Positions 10,561 to 19,984 of a stretch of 64,000 bases of DNA are shown piece by piece. The position numbers and the translations under genes are program-made. The first letter of the stretch is position 1; each line of letters starts with the position of its first letter. This DNA comes from Citrus sinensis (lineage: Eukaryota > Streptophyta > Magnoliopsida > Sapindales > Rutaceae), in contig NC_068563.1 in assembly GCF_022201045.2 (NCBI RefSeq), positions 13,613,001-13,677,000 of the forward strand. Direction: 5' to 3'. The notes beneath the pieces are model-generated. The model did not search any database. It saw only the letters and a list, made by a program, of their open reading frames with translations, and had not been told where the DNA came from.

Positions 10561-10872
10561 TTTCGCGTAGGATGACTGATGGTATTCTACCGAGCCGTTG
10601 AAATTCTAGCTCTTCTCTAGTGCTGATGTAAGAGCGTACATACGCAATTTCGTTTCTCCAATTAATAAGAAGTGGTTCACAAAAGCAGCTAGCTTATTTG
10701 TGTGCATGTACAGCTTTCGAGTGCGTATTGACTTTTCGCAAGAAAAGACAAGGAATCAAAGTTTAAAAATTGACCACAATTGATTAATTCTACCAGGTAC
10801 TGTATGCTCACACACCTCAAGGGTCTCGCTAAATTAGAGTTTGCGTAAGTTACGGTGCATGAATTTAATCAA
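10561..10872. other. non-coding flank of the MULE
   Basis: No ORF or recognisable element. It ends with the left copy of the MULE target duplication TTTAATCAA (10864-10872). Confidence 0.6.
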
Positions 10873-11250
10873 GGAAAATGAGATTCTTCCCACGTTAAGC
10901 ACCACAATAAGCACCAAACGGTGCGTTTTGGACATACTATAAAATGAGCCAACTCACGTGTAATACACATAGCAATCCCAACACACGCGCAATCCATCTC
11001 ACGCGACGCACAACTTTTCTCCATTTGCTCTCACAGAAATCTCACTGTTCTCAAACCTTCTGAGGGTGCTCGGCGTTGGTCTCTGGCCGTGGGTCTGCTG
11101 TCTCTCTTCCCTGTCGTCTCTATTCTCAAACTTTCTCGGCGGTGGTGCTTGGCATTTGTCTCTGGCCGTGGATCTCTCGTCGTTGGTCTCTCACCGTGGG
11201 TCTGCTTTCTCTCTTCTCTATCGTCTCTGCTGCTCTCAAATTGTGTAGGT
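10873..11250 (+). repeat. left terminal inverted repeat of the MULE
   Basis: Begins GGAAAATGAGATTC and contains a tandemly reiterated CTCTGGCCGTGGGTCTGCT-like part. A possible splice donor (TGTGTAG|GTAATGG, about 11247) at its inner edge suggests that transcription of the GRF gene starts inside it (inference). Short ORFs across it are low-complexity. Confidence 0.8.
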
Positions 11251-12669
11251 AATGGCAAATTTCGTGAGTATTGCTTGTCATTGACTATTGTGAATTATTT
11301 ATTTGTGTGTTACCGGACAAGGATGATTTTCTTTTGGAAGGGGTGAAATTGCAACTGTTCATAGTGATAGAGAGAGATTTAAGTTTGAAATTTGTTCTTT
11401 TATGTTTGAAGATGAGTAGAGAGTGATAGCATTATCCAAAAGCTAGTTTATTTCGATTATTCATCACATCAGTTAGTAAAGATTGTAAATGTGATTGCCT
11501 AGTTCCTCTCATGTTTGCTGGGTCATAATTGCAGGAAAAATAGCTTTAGTTCAGTTGGAAGGCCCTTTTGTTTTACATGACGGATGTGTGAAATTTTGCA
11601 GTGCCCTTGATTTAGATTTCCGTATTGACATGATTTCTAACAAATACAACAAGTTATAGGACTAAAAGATGAAAATATTGTATTGATATACTGGTAAGTA
11701 ATAATTGCTAGATTATTAAGTATGCATACTCAAAGCTTTGAACTAAAGAAAAATTTCTTTCAGCCCTTTAAAACCCCCAGGTAATTCACTTACAGTAAGC
11801 ACAGACAAAAACACTTCCAATCTCTAATTTTACCATATTAGAAATTTTTTCTCCACGTGTTGAAGTTAGTCATGCAAGTTGAAACCAATCTGTTTAAGCT
11901 TGGGGTTTTATGTCCTGAATCAAGGTTAAAAGTATTATAGCTTTAGCTATTCCTGAAGTGAATTTATGTTAAAAAGCTATGCACGCATTAAGTTAGTGCG
12001 AGAGTCTGCTGAAGCATATGTCAGCTGTGTGTTTGGAGCTGAGTATTCTTCATTCCACATTTTGGGTTTTGGTTGACCTCCAGCATGACTCAACCCACTT
12101 GAGTTAAAAGCCGTAGAGTAACATTCTACCCATGATATTTGAGTTTATCAAGTCACCATATTTTAATACTTCTCTGGAAAACAAATATATATGTTAAATC
12201 AGGTAGGAAAAATAAAAAGTTAATTATGGAGTTGTAATAGTGCAACTAAGGTTTTGAAACATTAAGATCTTTAGCCATTATGTTACTATCCCGTAGTTAT
12301 TTTTAAGTTACAAGAGATAATAAAAAATAACATCATATTTTAATTACTTACACTAATCCTGCAAGTGCTGATGGTCTAAAGTTACTTACACTAACCCCCA
12401 ACTAGTCAACTCCATCAATTCACTTTCATTTCTAAGAACAGAGCCATGCCCATTCTTCTCATTTGACCATATTTTTCTTCTTTTTGTTTTCTTTGTAGTT
12501 GAAATTAAATAATTTTATTTGAGCTGAATGAATGCAGTAAGATGTATTTCTTTTTTTGGGGGGGAGAAAAAAAATCAATAAGCTGGTTTTTAATATATTG
12601 GCTACCATTTTTTCTTTCTGGAAGGAATCTGGGTTGAAGTGTATATTGAACAGAATTTGTTCAATCATT
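11251..12669 (+). other. probable 5' UTR intron of the GRF gene
   Basis: No coding potential. A donor-like GTAATGG at about 11248 and an acceptor-like TTGAACAG just before the ATG at 12670 could bound a leader intron. This is inference from splice-site look only. Confidence 0.4.
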
Positions 12670-13068
12670 ATGTCTTCAAGCACAAACGAAATTCAAACAC
12701 AACTGAAAGCTTGTGATAAATGCTGCAACAACAATAAGGTCTTGCGAACTTCACGAACAAAAGAAAATCCGAATCGTAGGTTTTGGAAGTGCAAAGGATG
12801 TGGGGCTTTTGAATGGGATGATGATTGGAAGAGCAGTGAATGTAATGATTTTAGAGGGATGGAAGATCGTATTATAAATCAGAATAAAATTGACATGTTG
12901 TTAGCAGAAGTCCGCAAGTTGGGCCATCAAATCGAATGCATATCTCTTAAATTTCAGTTGCTTGAGCAAGAATTTCAGCGAAGACAACAACCAAGTGTTC
13001 TTGTAACATACGTCCCGCAAATAATGATAACTCTTTTAATATGTATTATATTTAAGTTGTGTAATTAA
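12670..13068 (+). CDS. GRF zinc-finger protein with C-terminal membrane segment
   Basis: 132 residues from the ATG at 12670; the open frame extends upstream to 12556, but that part has no family similarity and precedes a good splice acceptor. Residues 15-44 carry a GRF-type zinc finger: CDKC, then VLRTSRTKENPNRRFWKCKGC, then FEWDDDW. Residues about 64-105 are charged and helix-prone (possible coiled coil). The last 20 residues are hydrophobic (MITLLICIIFKLC), like a tail anchor. GRF fingers occur in nucleic-acid enzymes and in many small plant proteins of unknown role. It lies inside the MULE and converges with the transposase. Function unknown; a helper role in transposition is speculation. 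Confidence 0.82.
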   Translation: MSSSTNEIQTQLKACDKCCNNNKVLRTSRTKENPNRRFWKCKGCGAFEWDDDWKSSECNDFRGMEDRIINQNKIDMLLAEVRKLGHQIECISLKFQLLEQEFQRRQQPSVLVTYVPQIMITLLICIIFKLCN

Positions 13069-13274
13069 TTAATGTATTGTTAGTGCAATGACTTGTTGAA
13101 CCAGTTTTTAAGATAACTTTGGTATTGATGGGGAAATGATATTCCTTTTTTTGCAATAAATTTGTTGGTAGTCCATAACTCCTGTGTCATTTGCTTCTTT
13201 GAATCAATTAATTTTTCCTCTGTTGCAAAGCCAAATATAATCATTTATAATTATAATATTTTGACCAAATAAAA

Positions 13275-13995
13275 AGCAATAACATAATTCCTGCACTTCT
13301 GCACTTTAAAGAATTCCAAAATTCCAGTAGCATAACAATTTCTGCACTTTCCAGAATTCCAGTACAATAACAGAATTTCTGCACTTCTGCACTTTAAACA
13401 ATTTCTGCACTTTCCAGTAGCATAATAATTTCTGCACTTCTGCAGTTTAAATAATTCCAGAATTCCAGTAACATAACAATTTCTGCACTTTCCAGAATTC
13501 CAGTACAATAACAGAATTTCTGCACTTCTGCACTTTAAACAATTTCTTCACTTCTGCACTTTAAATAATTCCAGAAGTCCAGTAACATAACAATTTCTGT
13601 ACTTTCCAGAATTCCAGTACAATAACAGAATTTCTGCACTTCTGCACTTTAAACAATTTTTGCACTTTCCAGTAGCATAACAATTTATGCACTTATGCAC
13701 TTTAAATAATTCCAGAAGTCCAGTAACATAACAATTTCTGTACTTTCCAGAATTCCAGTACAATAACAGAATTTCTGCACTTCTGCACTTTAAACAATTT
13801 TTGCACTTTCCAGTAGCATAACAATTTATGCACTTCTGCACTTTAAATAATTCCAGAATTCCAGTAGCATAACAATTTTTGCACTTTAAAGAATAACAGA
13901 ATTCCAGTAGCATAGAATACATCCAGAATTCCAGAATAACATAAAACAATTTCTGCACTTTAAAGAATATCAGAATTCCAGTAGCATAGAATTAA
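13275..13995. repeat. complex minisatellite between the two MULE genes
   Basis: Interleaved blocks such as TTTCTGCACTTCTGCACTTT, AATTCCAGTAGCATAACAAT and CCAGAATTCCAGTACAATAA repeat over 700 bp. The landmark CAGAATTTCTGC recurs at about 13371, 13512, 13626 and 13767, giving alternating 141- and 114-bp higher-order spacing. Minus-strand ORFs reading Cys/Asn/Tyr-rich repeats here are artefacts. Confidence 0.85.
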
Positions 13996-14162
13996 AAAAT
14001 AACAGAATATCATTTATCCATCCACCATTCCAGTAGCACACAATTAAGGAATAACAGATTTGCAGCATCTCCCTCAATTCCAATCCAATAGCACATGACC
14101 AAATAATAACACAGCTGTAGCATATAAATCTAATAAAGGAACATGCAAGAACAAAAACAAGA

Positions 14163-16880
14163 TTATTCTACGAAATCACTTCGAAACTCCTTATCAACTT
14201 CATATTCATTATCTTGCTGAAAGAGTAGCTGCTGAAAATGTCCAGGCTGCTGGAATTGTGGTTCCTATTAAAAAGAAAATTAAATATTTTGTTATAATAA
14301 AAGAGAATAAAGTAGATAATATGAATAAATACTAAATTTATCACCACTTACCGTACAAGAATTTTGTGTAGGTGTTAGATAAACATTATCCCCAACCATA
14401 TGAGGTAAGCTCATAAGACCCTAAAACAAACATACATTAAATGAAGAGATAATAAAAAAATCATAACACATACTATGAAAAACTTACATTATAATAGTCC
14501 ATAACTCCATGTGGGTACATATTCATATCAATATAACTTCCTTCAGGATTTTGAAATGCCTACAGTGGATCAATAATATATTAGAAAAACGTCTATGATT
14601 AAGTAATAAAAATCAACGACATGCATTTGAATTCCATAAAACCTACCGTTACAACATTGTTCTCGTGTGTTGGGACCACAGTCGGCACTTGCTCATTCAC
14701 CTGTCCATCCTGTAAAGTCAACAAAACATACATTTGAACATCTTTTATGTTAGAAATTTTTTAACTTTAATTAAATTCAAAATACATTTTAAAAGTACCT
14801 TTGCATTGGAACGTGAGGAATTTATTTTAGATTTTGAAAATTTATTAGATTTCTTTCTTTGACAAGGTGGTCGACCTTTACGACGCCGAGCTGCTGGATC
14901 TCTAACTGTTTCTACTTCCACACTACAACTTCCTTGGCCTGTAACAACAGTTACTTCATTATCTCCGCAAAGAATTGCCTTTGATAAATCCCCCCGTACA
15001 TTCTCAATCCAATTGAAAACAAGATTAGAGCTTTCAATAGTATGTGCAGCCATATTTGCAACCTCCGCAAAAGTAGCACACATTTTCTCATATCGTTTTT
15101 GCTCATCCGTACAGCTATGAAGCTCATAACTCGTTTTCACTCTACTATGGCATCTCCACACATCTTTTCTCCATCTTCGTAAAATATATTTTTCTGGAAG
15201 TACTTCTACGTCATTGCGGATCATGATTGCAATGGCATGCCTACAAAGAATACCTCTAAATTGGAACCTTGAGCAGCTGCAACGTATTTCACCATTTTCT
15301 TTTTCAAAATAAACTTCAAAAAAGGTTCTCTTTTTACCCTCTCCAACTTTGACATCCTCTCTAACAATATTTTCACAACCCATAGAATTGACATATTCGC
15401 AATACATTTTCCGAATCATTTCTTGCTGAAATTCTTGAAATTTTGAAATAGTGTACACATCTCGAACTTGCCTCTCCATTGCGTAATCGGTTACACATGG
15501 CATTTGTTGGGAAAGACACCTGACATCTTCTTCAACTTCCTTCTGAACTTTATTCTTCAATGCACAACTGTATTGCTCTACAAACTGCTTCAAAGTAGTC
15601 TTTGAGTTAACATAACCATCAAAAAATGCATTCATGCTTTCACTACGTTGAGTAGATGACATTCCTGCCCAAAACGTATTGTTTAGATAACAAGGTACCC
15701 AATGATGCCTCTCGTCATATAAGCCTCGTAACCATTCGTTATCCCCCAAATCATATTCTGTAATCATATGGTGCCAAGTTTCCTCAAATTTCGTAGCACT
15801 CTGGGAATCATAAACAGCACAATGCAAGACATTACTTATGTTACGATATTCTTTATAACCCCCTAGCTTCTCTGGAACTTTCTTCATTATATGCCATAAA
15901 CACCACCGATGTCGAGTATTGGGAAAGACATTCTGAATTGCAACTTTCATTGCCCTGTCTTGATCTGTAATGATTCCATTAGGAGCTAAATTAGACATGC
16001 AAGATAGCCATGTTCGAAATAACCACGTGAATGTCTCAATATCTTCGTGTGAAATCAATCCACACCCAAACAGAATAGAATGCCCATGATGATTAACTCC
16101 TACAAATGGAGCGAACGGCATATCATACTTATTTGTAAGATACGTGGTGTCAAATGTAACAACGTCTCCAAACTCCTTGTACGCTTCCCTATTCCTTGGC
16201 TCGGCCCAAAAAACATTTTTTAATCGTCCCTCATCATCCACTTGCATACTAAAGTAAAACCTATTATCTTCTACTTGCATTTTCATAAAATAGTTTTGAA
16301 GAGCAGCAGCATCCCCATCTCCAAGCCGCAATCTTCTTTCTTTTTGGACATGATTTCTACAATCTCTTTCTATGAATGTCACATTTTCATGACCACCAGC
16401 CTCAATAACAAGTGATTGATAATTCTTACATAATCTGATTCCTGCTCGATCATTTACATCAAGCCTTTTTTTTGCATATGTATTGAGGCTACGATTGCAC
16501 CGAAAATACTTGGATTTGGTTGGAGTTAACAGCACATGGTTGTGTTCAAGATTTAAGCTTCGAATTGTCCACTTTCCATCATCCCCTAAACCAGCTCCCA
16601 ATCTAGCATTGCAGCCTGTTTTTGCATTAGGTTGGGGCTTTAAAATATTCACAGATTTGCTTCTTGTTTCACCACTTCTCCCACAAGCAAAAGTCACATT
16701 TCTAAGAATCCCATCACTATCCTTTCTACTAGTTCTCCTCAAAATCGGAAACCCTTTTCTTTTACCGTACTCTTTGAAGTAAATAAACAAATCAACATCA
16801 CTATCAAATGACATCCCAATTATTGGCTCATCGTTCTCCTCAAATTTCTCCAACTCTTCAACTTCGATGTCTTTTTCCAT
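14163..16880 (-). CDS. FAR1/FRS-type MULE transposase, five coding exons, intact
   Basis: DDE transposase of the Mutator/FAR1 family. Exons read on the minus strand: 16880-14799, 14709-14647, 14559-14488, 14420-14352 and 14264-14163. All junctions are GT-AG and in phase 0, giving 795 residues. Residues about 35-116 form the FAR1 DNA-binding zinc domain (FACGR, TGCNA, HNH). The MULE core has D244 (FDTTY), D306 (ITDQD) and E414 (SESMN), and a SWIM zinc finger has C534, C536, C546 and H548. The C-terminal exons are Gln/Asn-rich. I chose the ATG at 16880 because the upstream open frame has no ATG and a splice acceptor (TTTTGTAG) lies at about 16891, implying a leader intron reaching toward the right terminal repeat. 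Clear TIRs and TSD argue for a transposon gene rather than a domesticated FRS regulator. Confidence 0.92.
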
Positions 16881-16894
16881 ATTATTTATTTCTA

Positions 16895-17259
16895 CAAAAT
16901 TGAAATAATTCACATTGACAAAATGAAAGTAACAAAATACAAATAATTCAGCACAACCTCACACAACTAAACTAACTAGTGATGCAAATTGTGAACACAA
17001 ATTTAATATATACCAGCAGAATTTGCAGCATACGAGATGCCTTTGATTGGAATTTAGTGATTTTTTATTTAATATATAACCCAATGTGCTTATTAATTTT
17101 CCAATGGATGCTGATTTAATATATAAAGATTATTGCGCAATTGATACCCTTAAGATTATTGCGCAATTGATTTAATATATAAAAATTTGACTTCACAATT
17201 GAATCTTCACACATTCGGAATTATTACAACCAAAATTGGGCATTAATTAAACCAATTAC
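16895..17259 (-). other. probable 5' UTR intron of the MULE transposase gene
   Basis: No coding potential. A donor-like GAG|GTAATTGG (about 17260, minus) and an acceptor at about 16891 could bound a leader intron. Inference only. Confidence 0.4.
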
Positions 17260-17799
17260 CTCCACGAATTGATTACGACGGCTACAACTATCTACAGGGC
17301 AGACAGAGAAAGAGAAACCCAACGAGATGCGCGAGAGAGATCCACGACGAGAGAAAGTCGAAGGAGAGAGCAGCGAGATGAGTGAGAGGCCGGATGAGAG
17401 AGACCCGCGGTGAGAGAGAGAGCCACAGCCGAAGACAGACCCAAGGCGAGAGAGAGAGACCCACGGTGAGAGAGAGAGCCACTGCCGAAGACAGACCCAA
17501 GGCGAGAGAGAGAGCCACAACCGAAGAGAGACCCACGCTCGAGAGAGAAAGAGAGAAAGAGAGAAAACTGAAAGACAGAGCAATCCCACGATGAAGAGCA
17601 GAGCTTGAAGATGGCAAAGAACTGGCTGCAATTGAACTCGTTGCTTGGTGTGAAATGCATGAGTGAGAGTGATGCATGCGTGAGATGAGATGCGCGTGCA
17701 GTGTGTTTGCTTGTTCAAACAGTGCCCTTTTATATTACAAATAAAACGCACCGTTCGGGACTTACTGTGGTGCTTATTGTGGGCTGAATATCGGTGTTG
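17260..17799 (-). repeat. right terminal inverted repeat of the MULE
   Basis: Inverted partner of 10873-11250. Read on the minus strand it starts CAACACCGATATTC, has CACAATAAGCACC and AACGGTGCGTTTT, and ends in CTCTC-rich repeats. Overlapping low-complexity Ser/Leu ORFs in all three frames are not genes. Confidence 0.8.
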
Positions 17800-17808
17800 T
17801 TTAATCAA

Positions 17809-18984
17809 TCCAGCTGGTTACTACTTTTTCATGAATTCAACGGAATCCGTCGGGTTGAGCAGGCTGTAAGTAAGTTACGTGAAGCAATTGCCCGCATCTC
17901 AATCAATCACGGACTAAACGCTTCAAACTTCTAATTTTGCATAATCATTGAGGAGACAGATGTAGTGACGGGTCAATAATTGGCCATATGTATCATTTTA
18001 TGGCAGCGCTTAACTTACATTTGTTGTAAGTAACATTCCGAGAAAATGAATCGTTGGATTCCTCAATTTGCAGATTCAACAACTGTGATGAAAGTTAACG
18101 CAAAATTAGGTTCAGGTATTGGCTGTAAATTCATTTTTAAAAACAAAAGAATGGCAACCTGCTAAAACGGTTGTTGAAAAAACTAAGCTAAGGGGTTAGT
18201 CGGTAATGATAATTTTAGAGGGAAATGATGAGTGACGAGCGGTCGTCTGGATATTCCAGAAAATTCAAGACAGAAAGTACAGTAATTAGGTTTTGAAAGA
18301 GGGAAAGCAATAGAAGCAGCAAACGAGATAACCAAATTCCTATTTCATTTTTTCAGATCACAAATTGGGGAAACCAAAAAAATTACAGCACCATAAAATC
18401 GAAGGTAGAGGCGCTGGAATATCACAGAAAATGCTAAAATTTGAAGCATCATCTTGTTAAGTTGTCTTCACCATATATTTTCCCTCACATCATTCCTTGT
18501 TATGGGTGGGTCGTTATTATTGGAACACGGTGATTTGGAAAAATCCCAAAATTGATCCTGATAAAAGCACGACAGCAAAATGAGCATGGGTTACGGCTGT
18601 AAGTGAAGCTTAGTGAAGGGTGCATATCAAGGGTTAGGAATGAAATGATGAAAGTAGGAAATTTGTTAGTTTATTTTAGTGGAAAGGTAAAATGTTAAGC
18701 AGATGGAAAGAAATGACAGAGCAAATTGAACCGGCTATAATGAGAAACGCCTGGGATTGACTTTACCATTGATCCATTTTGCAACCGGTTTCCAACCGGT
18801 TTCAACAAGTTTTTATTATTGTCCCAAATTGACACGTGTTGCGCTTACATCAGTTAATTGGTCATGTCAGTTATGTTTCTTACATAAATTGTAACGTAAG
18901 CTTACCCTCATTTTATGGTAGGCTTAAGTCACATCACCAATGCTTGGAGTATTATTCCATTATTGGGAAAATAAATCAGACGTG
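17809..18984. other. non-coding stretch between MULE and Copia 2
   Basis: No ORF above 60 codons and no recognised family. It has scattered GTAAGTTACG/CTTACAT-like words and a short direct repeat of AACCGGTTTC (about 18782-18804). It probably represents the pre-insertion intergenic DNA continuing from 10863. Confidence 0.5.
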
Positions 18985-18989
18985 TTTAC

Positions 18990-19498
18990 TGTTTAATAAA
19001 TAAAATAATAACAATAGTAGATTAAAACCTGAAACACGTATTGAATACGCTTTTCTTAAAGCGTTAATTGCCCTCTCTCGGTAGAGATTACTTATGAATT
19101 TATTGACAAATCGCTTTTAGGATATAACAAGCCTTTAATGTGAATTTGCACCAAACAAAAATGAAGAATTCACTAAAAAAATATGAATACTTTATATCTG
19201 GTAAAATTTTTATTTTTATGCTGTAGGAAATTAATAAGGACAAAACTTATAAAGAATTGAATTATTTTTTGAAAGTCATCTCCATTATCCTTATATAGAC
19301 TTTTAAAACAGACACCCCACCATCAAACATTGTGATTTTTACAATACCTACCATCAAGTATCGTGACTTTTCGTAATTAGACTTGACCACAACCCCACCA
19401 AGCATCATGATTTTTCATAATTAAATTTGACCATAACTCCACCTAGTATCATAACTTTTCATAATTAAATTTTATTCTTACTTGACCAAAACACAACA
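18990..19498 (-). repeat. 3' LTR of Copia element 2
   Basis: 509 bp at the left end of the minus-strand element. It includes three diverged copies of a CATAACTCCACC...TTTTCATAATTAAA unit, shared with the other LTR. Confidence 0.92.
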
Positions 19499-19984
19499 AT
19501 CCCCCACTTGGTAAAAAATGAATAAAGGAGACACCAGCCAGAAATATTACATAGTTTATGCATAAAGAAATGTATATTTCGATTTGAACCTTACCTTAGT
19601 ATAAGTATCACAAAGATTAGTCAAAATTCCAGGTAGCTTGAAGCTTTAAACCAGCTATTTCTATATGACCAAACCGGTAACACCATACACACTACTACTT
19701 TTGTGTTCATATTTTCCACATTATTCTCGCTTAGTACTTTTAATGGCCATGTGCTAATCCTGTTTCATGAACTTTCTTGAGAGAAACTCTAACACTCATG
19801 TCTTCAAAGTTCATATAGCAGATAAATTCTTTGAAGTAAATGGGATTTCTGAAAGAAGATCCCTTTTCCACTCAGCTTCTTTCTATGTTGCTGCCAAAGC
19901 AATAAACTCATATTCCATGGTTGAGTGTGTGATGCAAGTTTGTTTCTTGGATCCCCAAGAAATTGCACCACTCCAAGTGTAAAC

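Larger units (their letters stand above)
10873..17799. mobile_element. Complete Mutator-like element with two convergent genes
   Basis: A 6927-bp element bounded by a perfect 9-bp target duplication TTTAATCAA (10864-10872, 17800-17808), the Mutator hallmark. The long, diverged terminal inverted repeats share blocks such as CACAATAAGCACC, AACGGTGCGTTTT and a CTCTC/GTGGGTCT-rich inner part. The plus strand encodes a GRF zinc-finger protein (12670-13068) and the minus strand an intact FAR1/FRS-type MULE transposase (14163-16880), so both genes run inward from a terminal repeat and converge. A minisatellite lies between their 3' ends. This resembles the two-gene plan of maize MuDR (mudrA/mudrB), though the second protein is unrelated as far as I can tell. 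Confidence 0.93.

Noticed and set aside
11031..11346. Short ORFs in the left MULE repeat
   Set aside because: Low-complexity repeats of the TIR; likely untranslated leader.
13251..13958. Two minus-strand ORFs of 85 and 136 codons rich in Cys, Asn and Tyr
   Set aside because: They read through the minisatellite at 13275-13995; periodic composition, no start context, no family.
13275..13995. CRISPR-like array
   Set aside because: Units are contiguous and interleaved without unique spacers, in plant DNA; this is a minisatellite.
14745..16913. Single-exon reading of the MULE transposase, ending KCILNLIKVKKFLT
   Set aside because: The frame runs past a good GT donor at 14798; four further in-phase exons with GT-AG borders give a better gene end, and the upstream start at 16913 is a GTG, not ATG.
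17224..17808. Overlapping 194-, 129- and 122-codon Ser/Leu-rich ORFs
   Set aside because: All three frames are open because of CTCTC repeats in the MULE terminal repeat; not coding.
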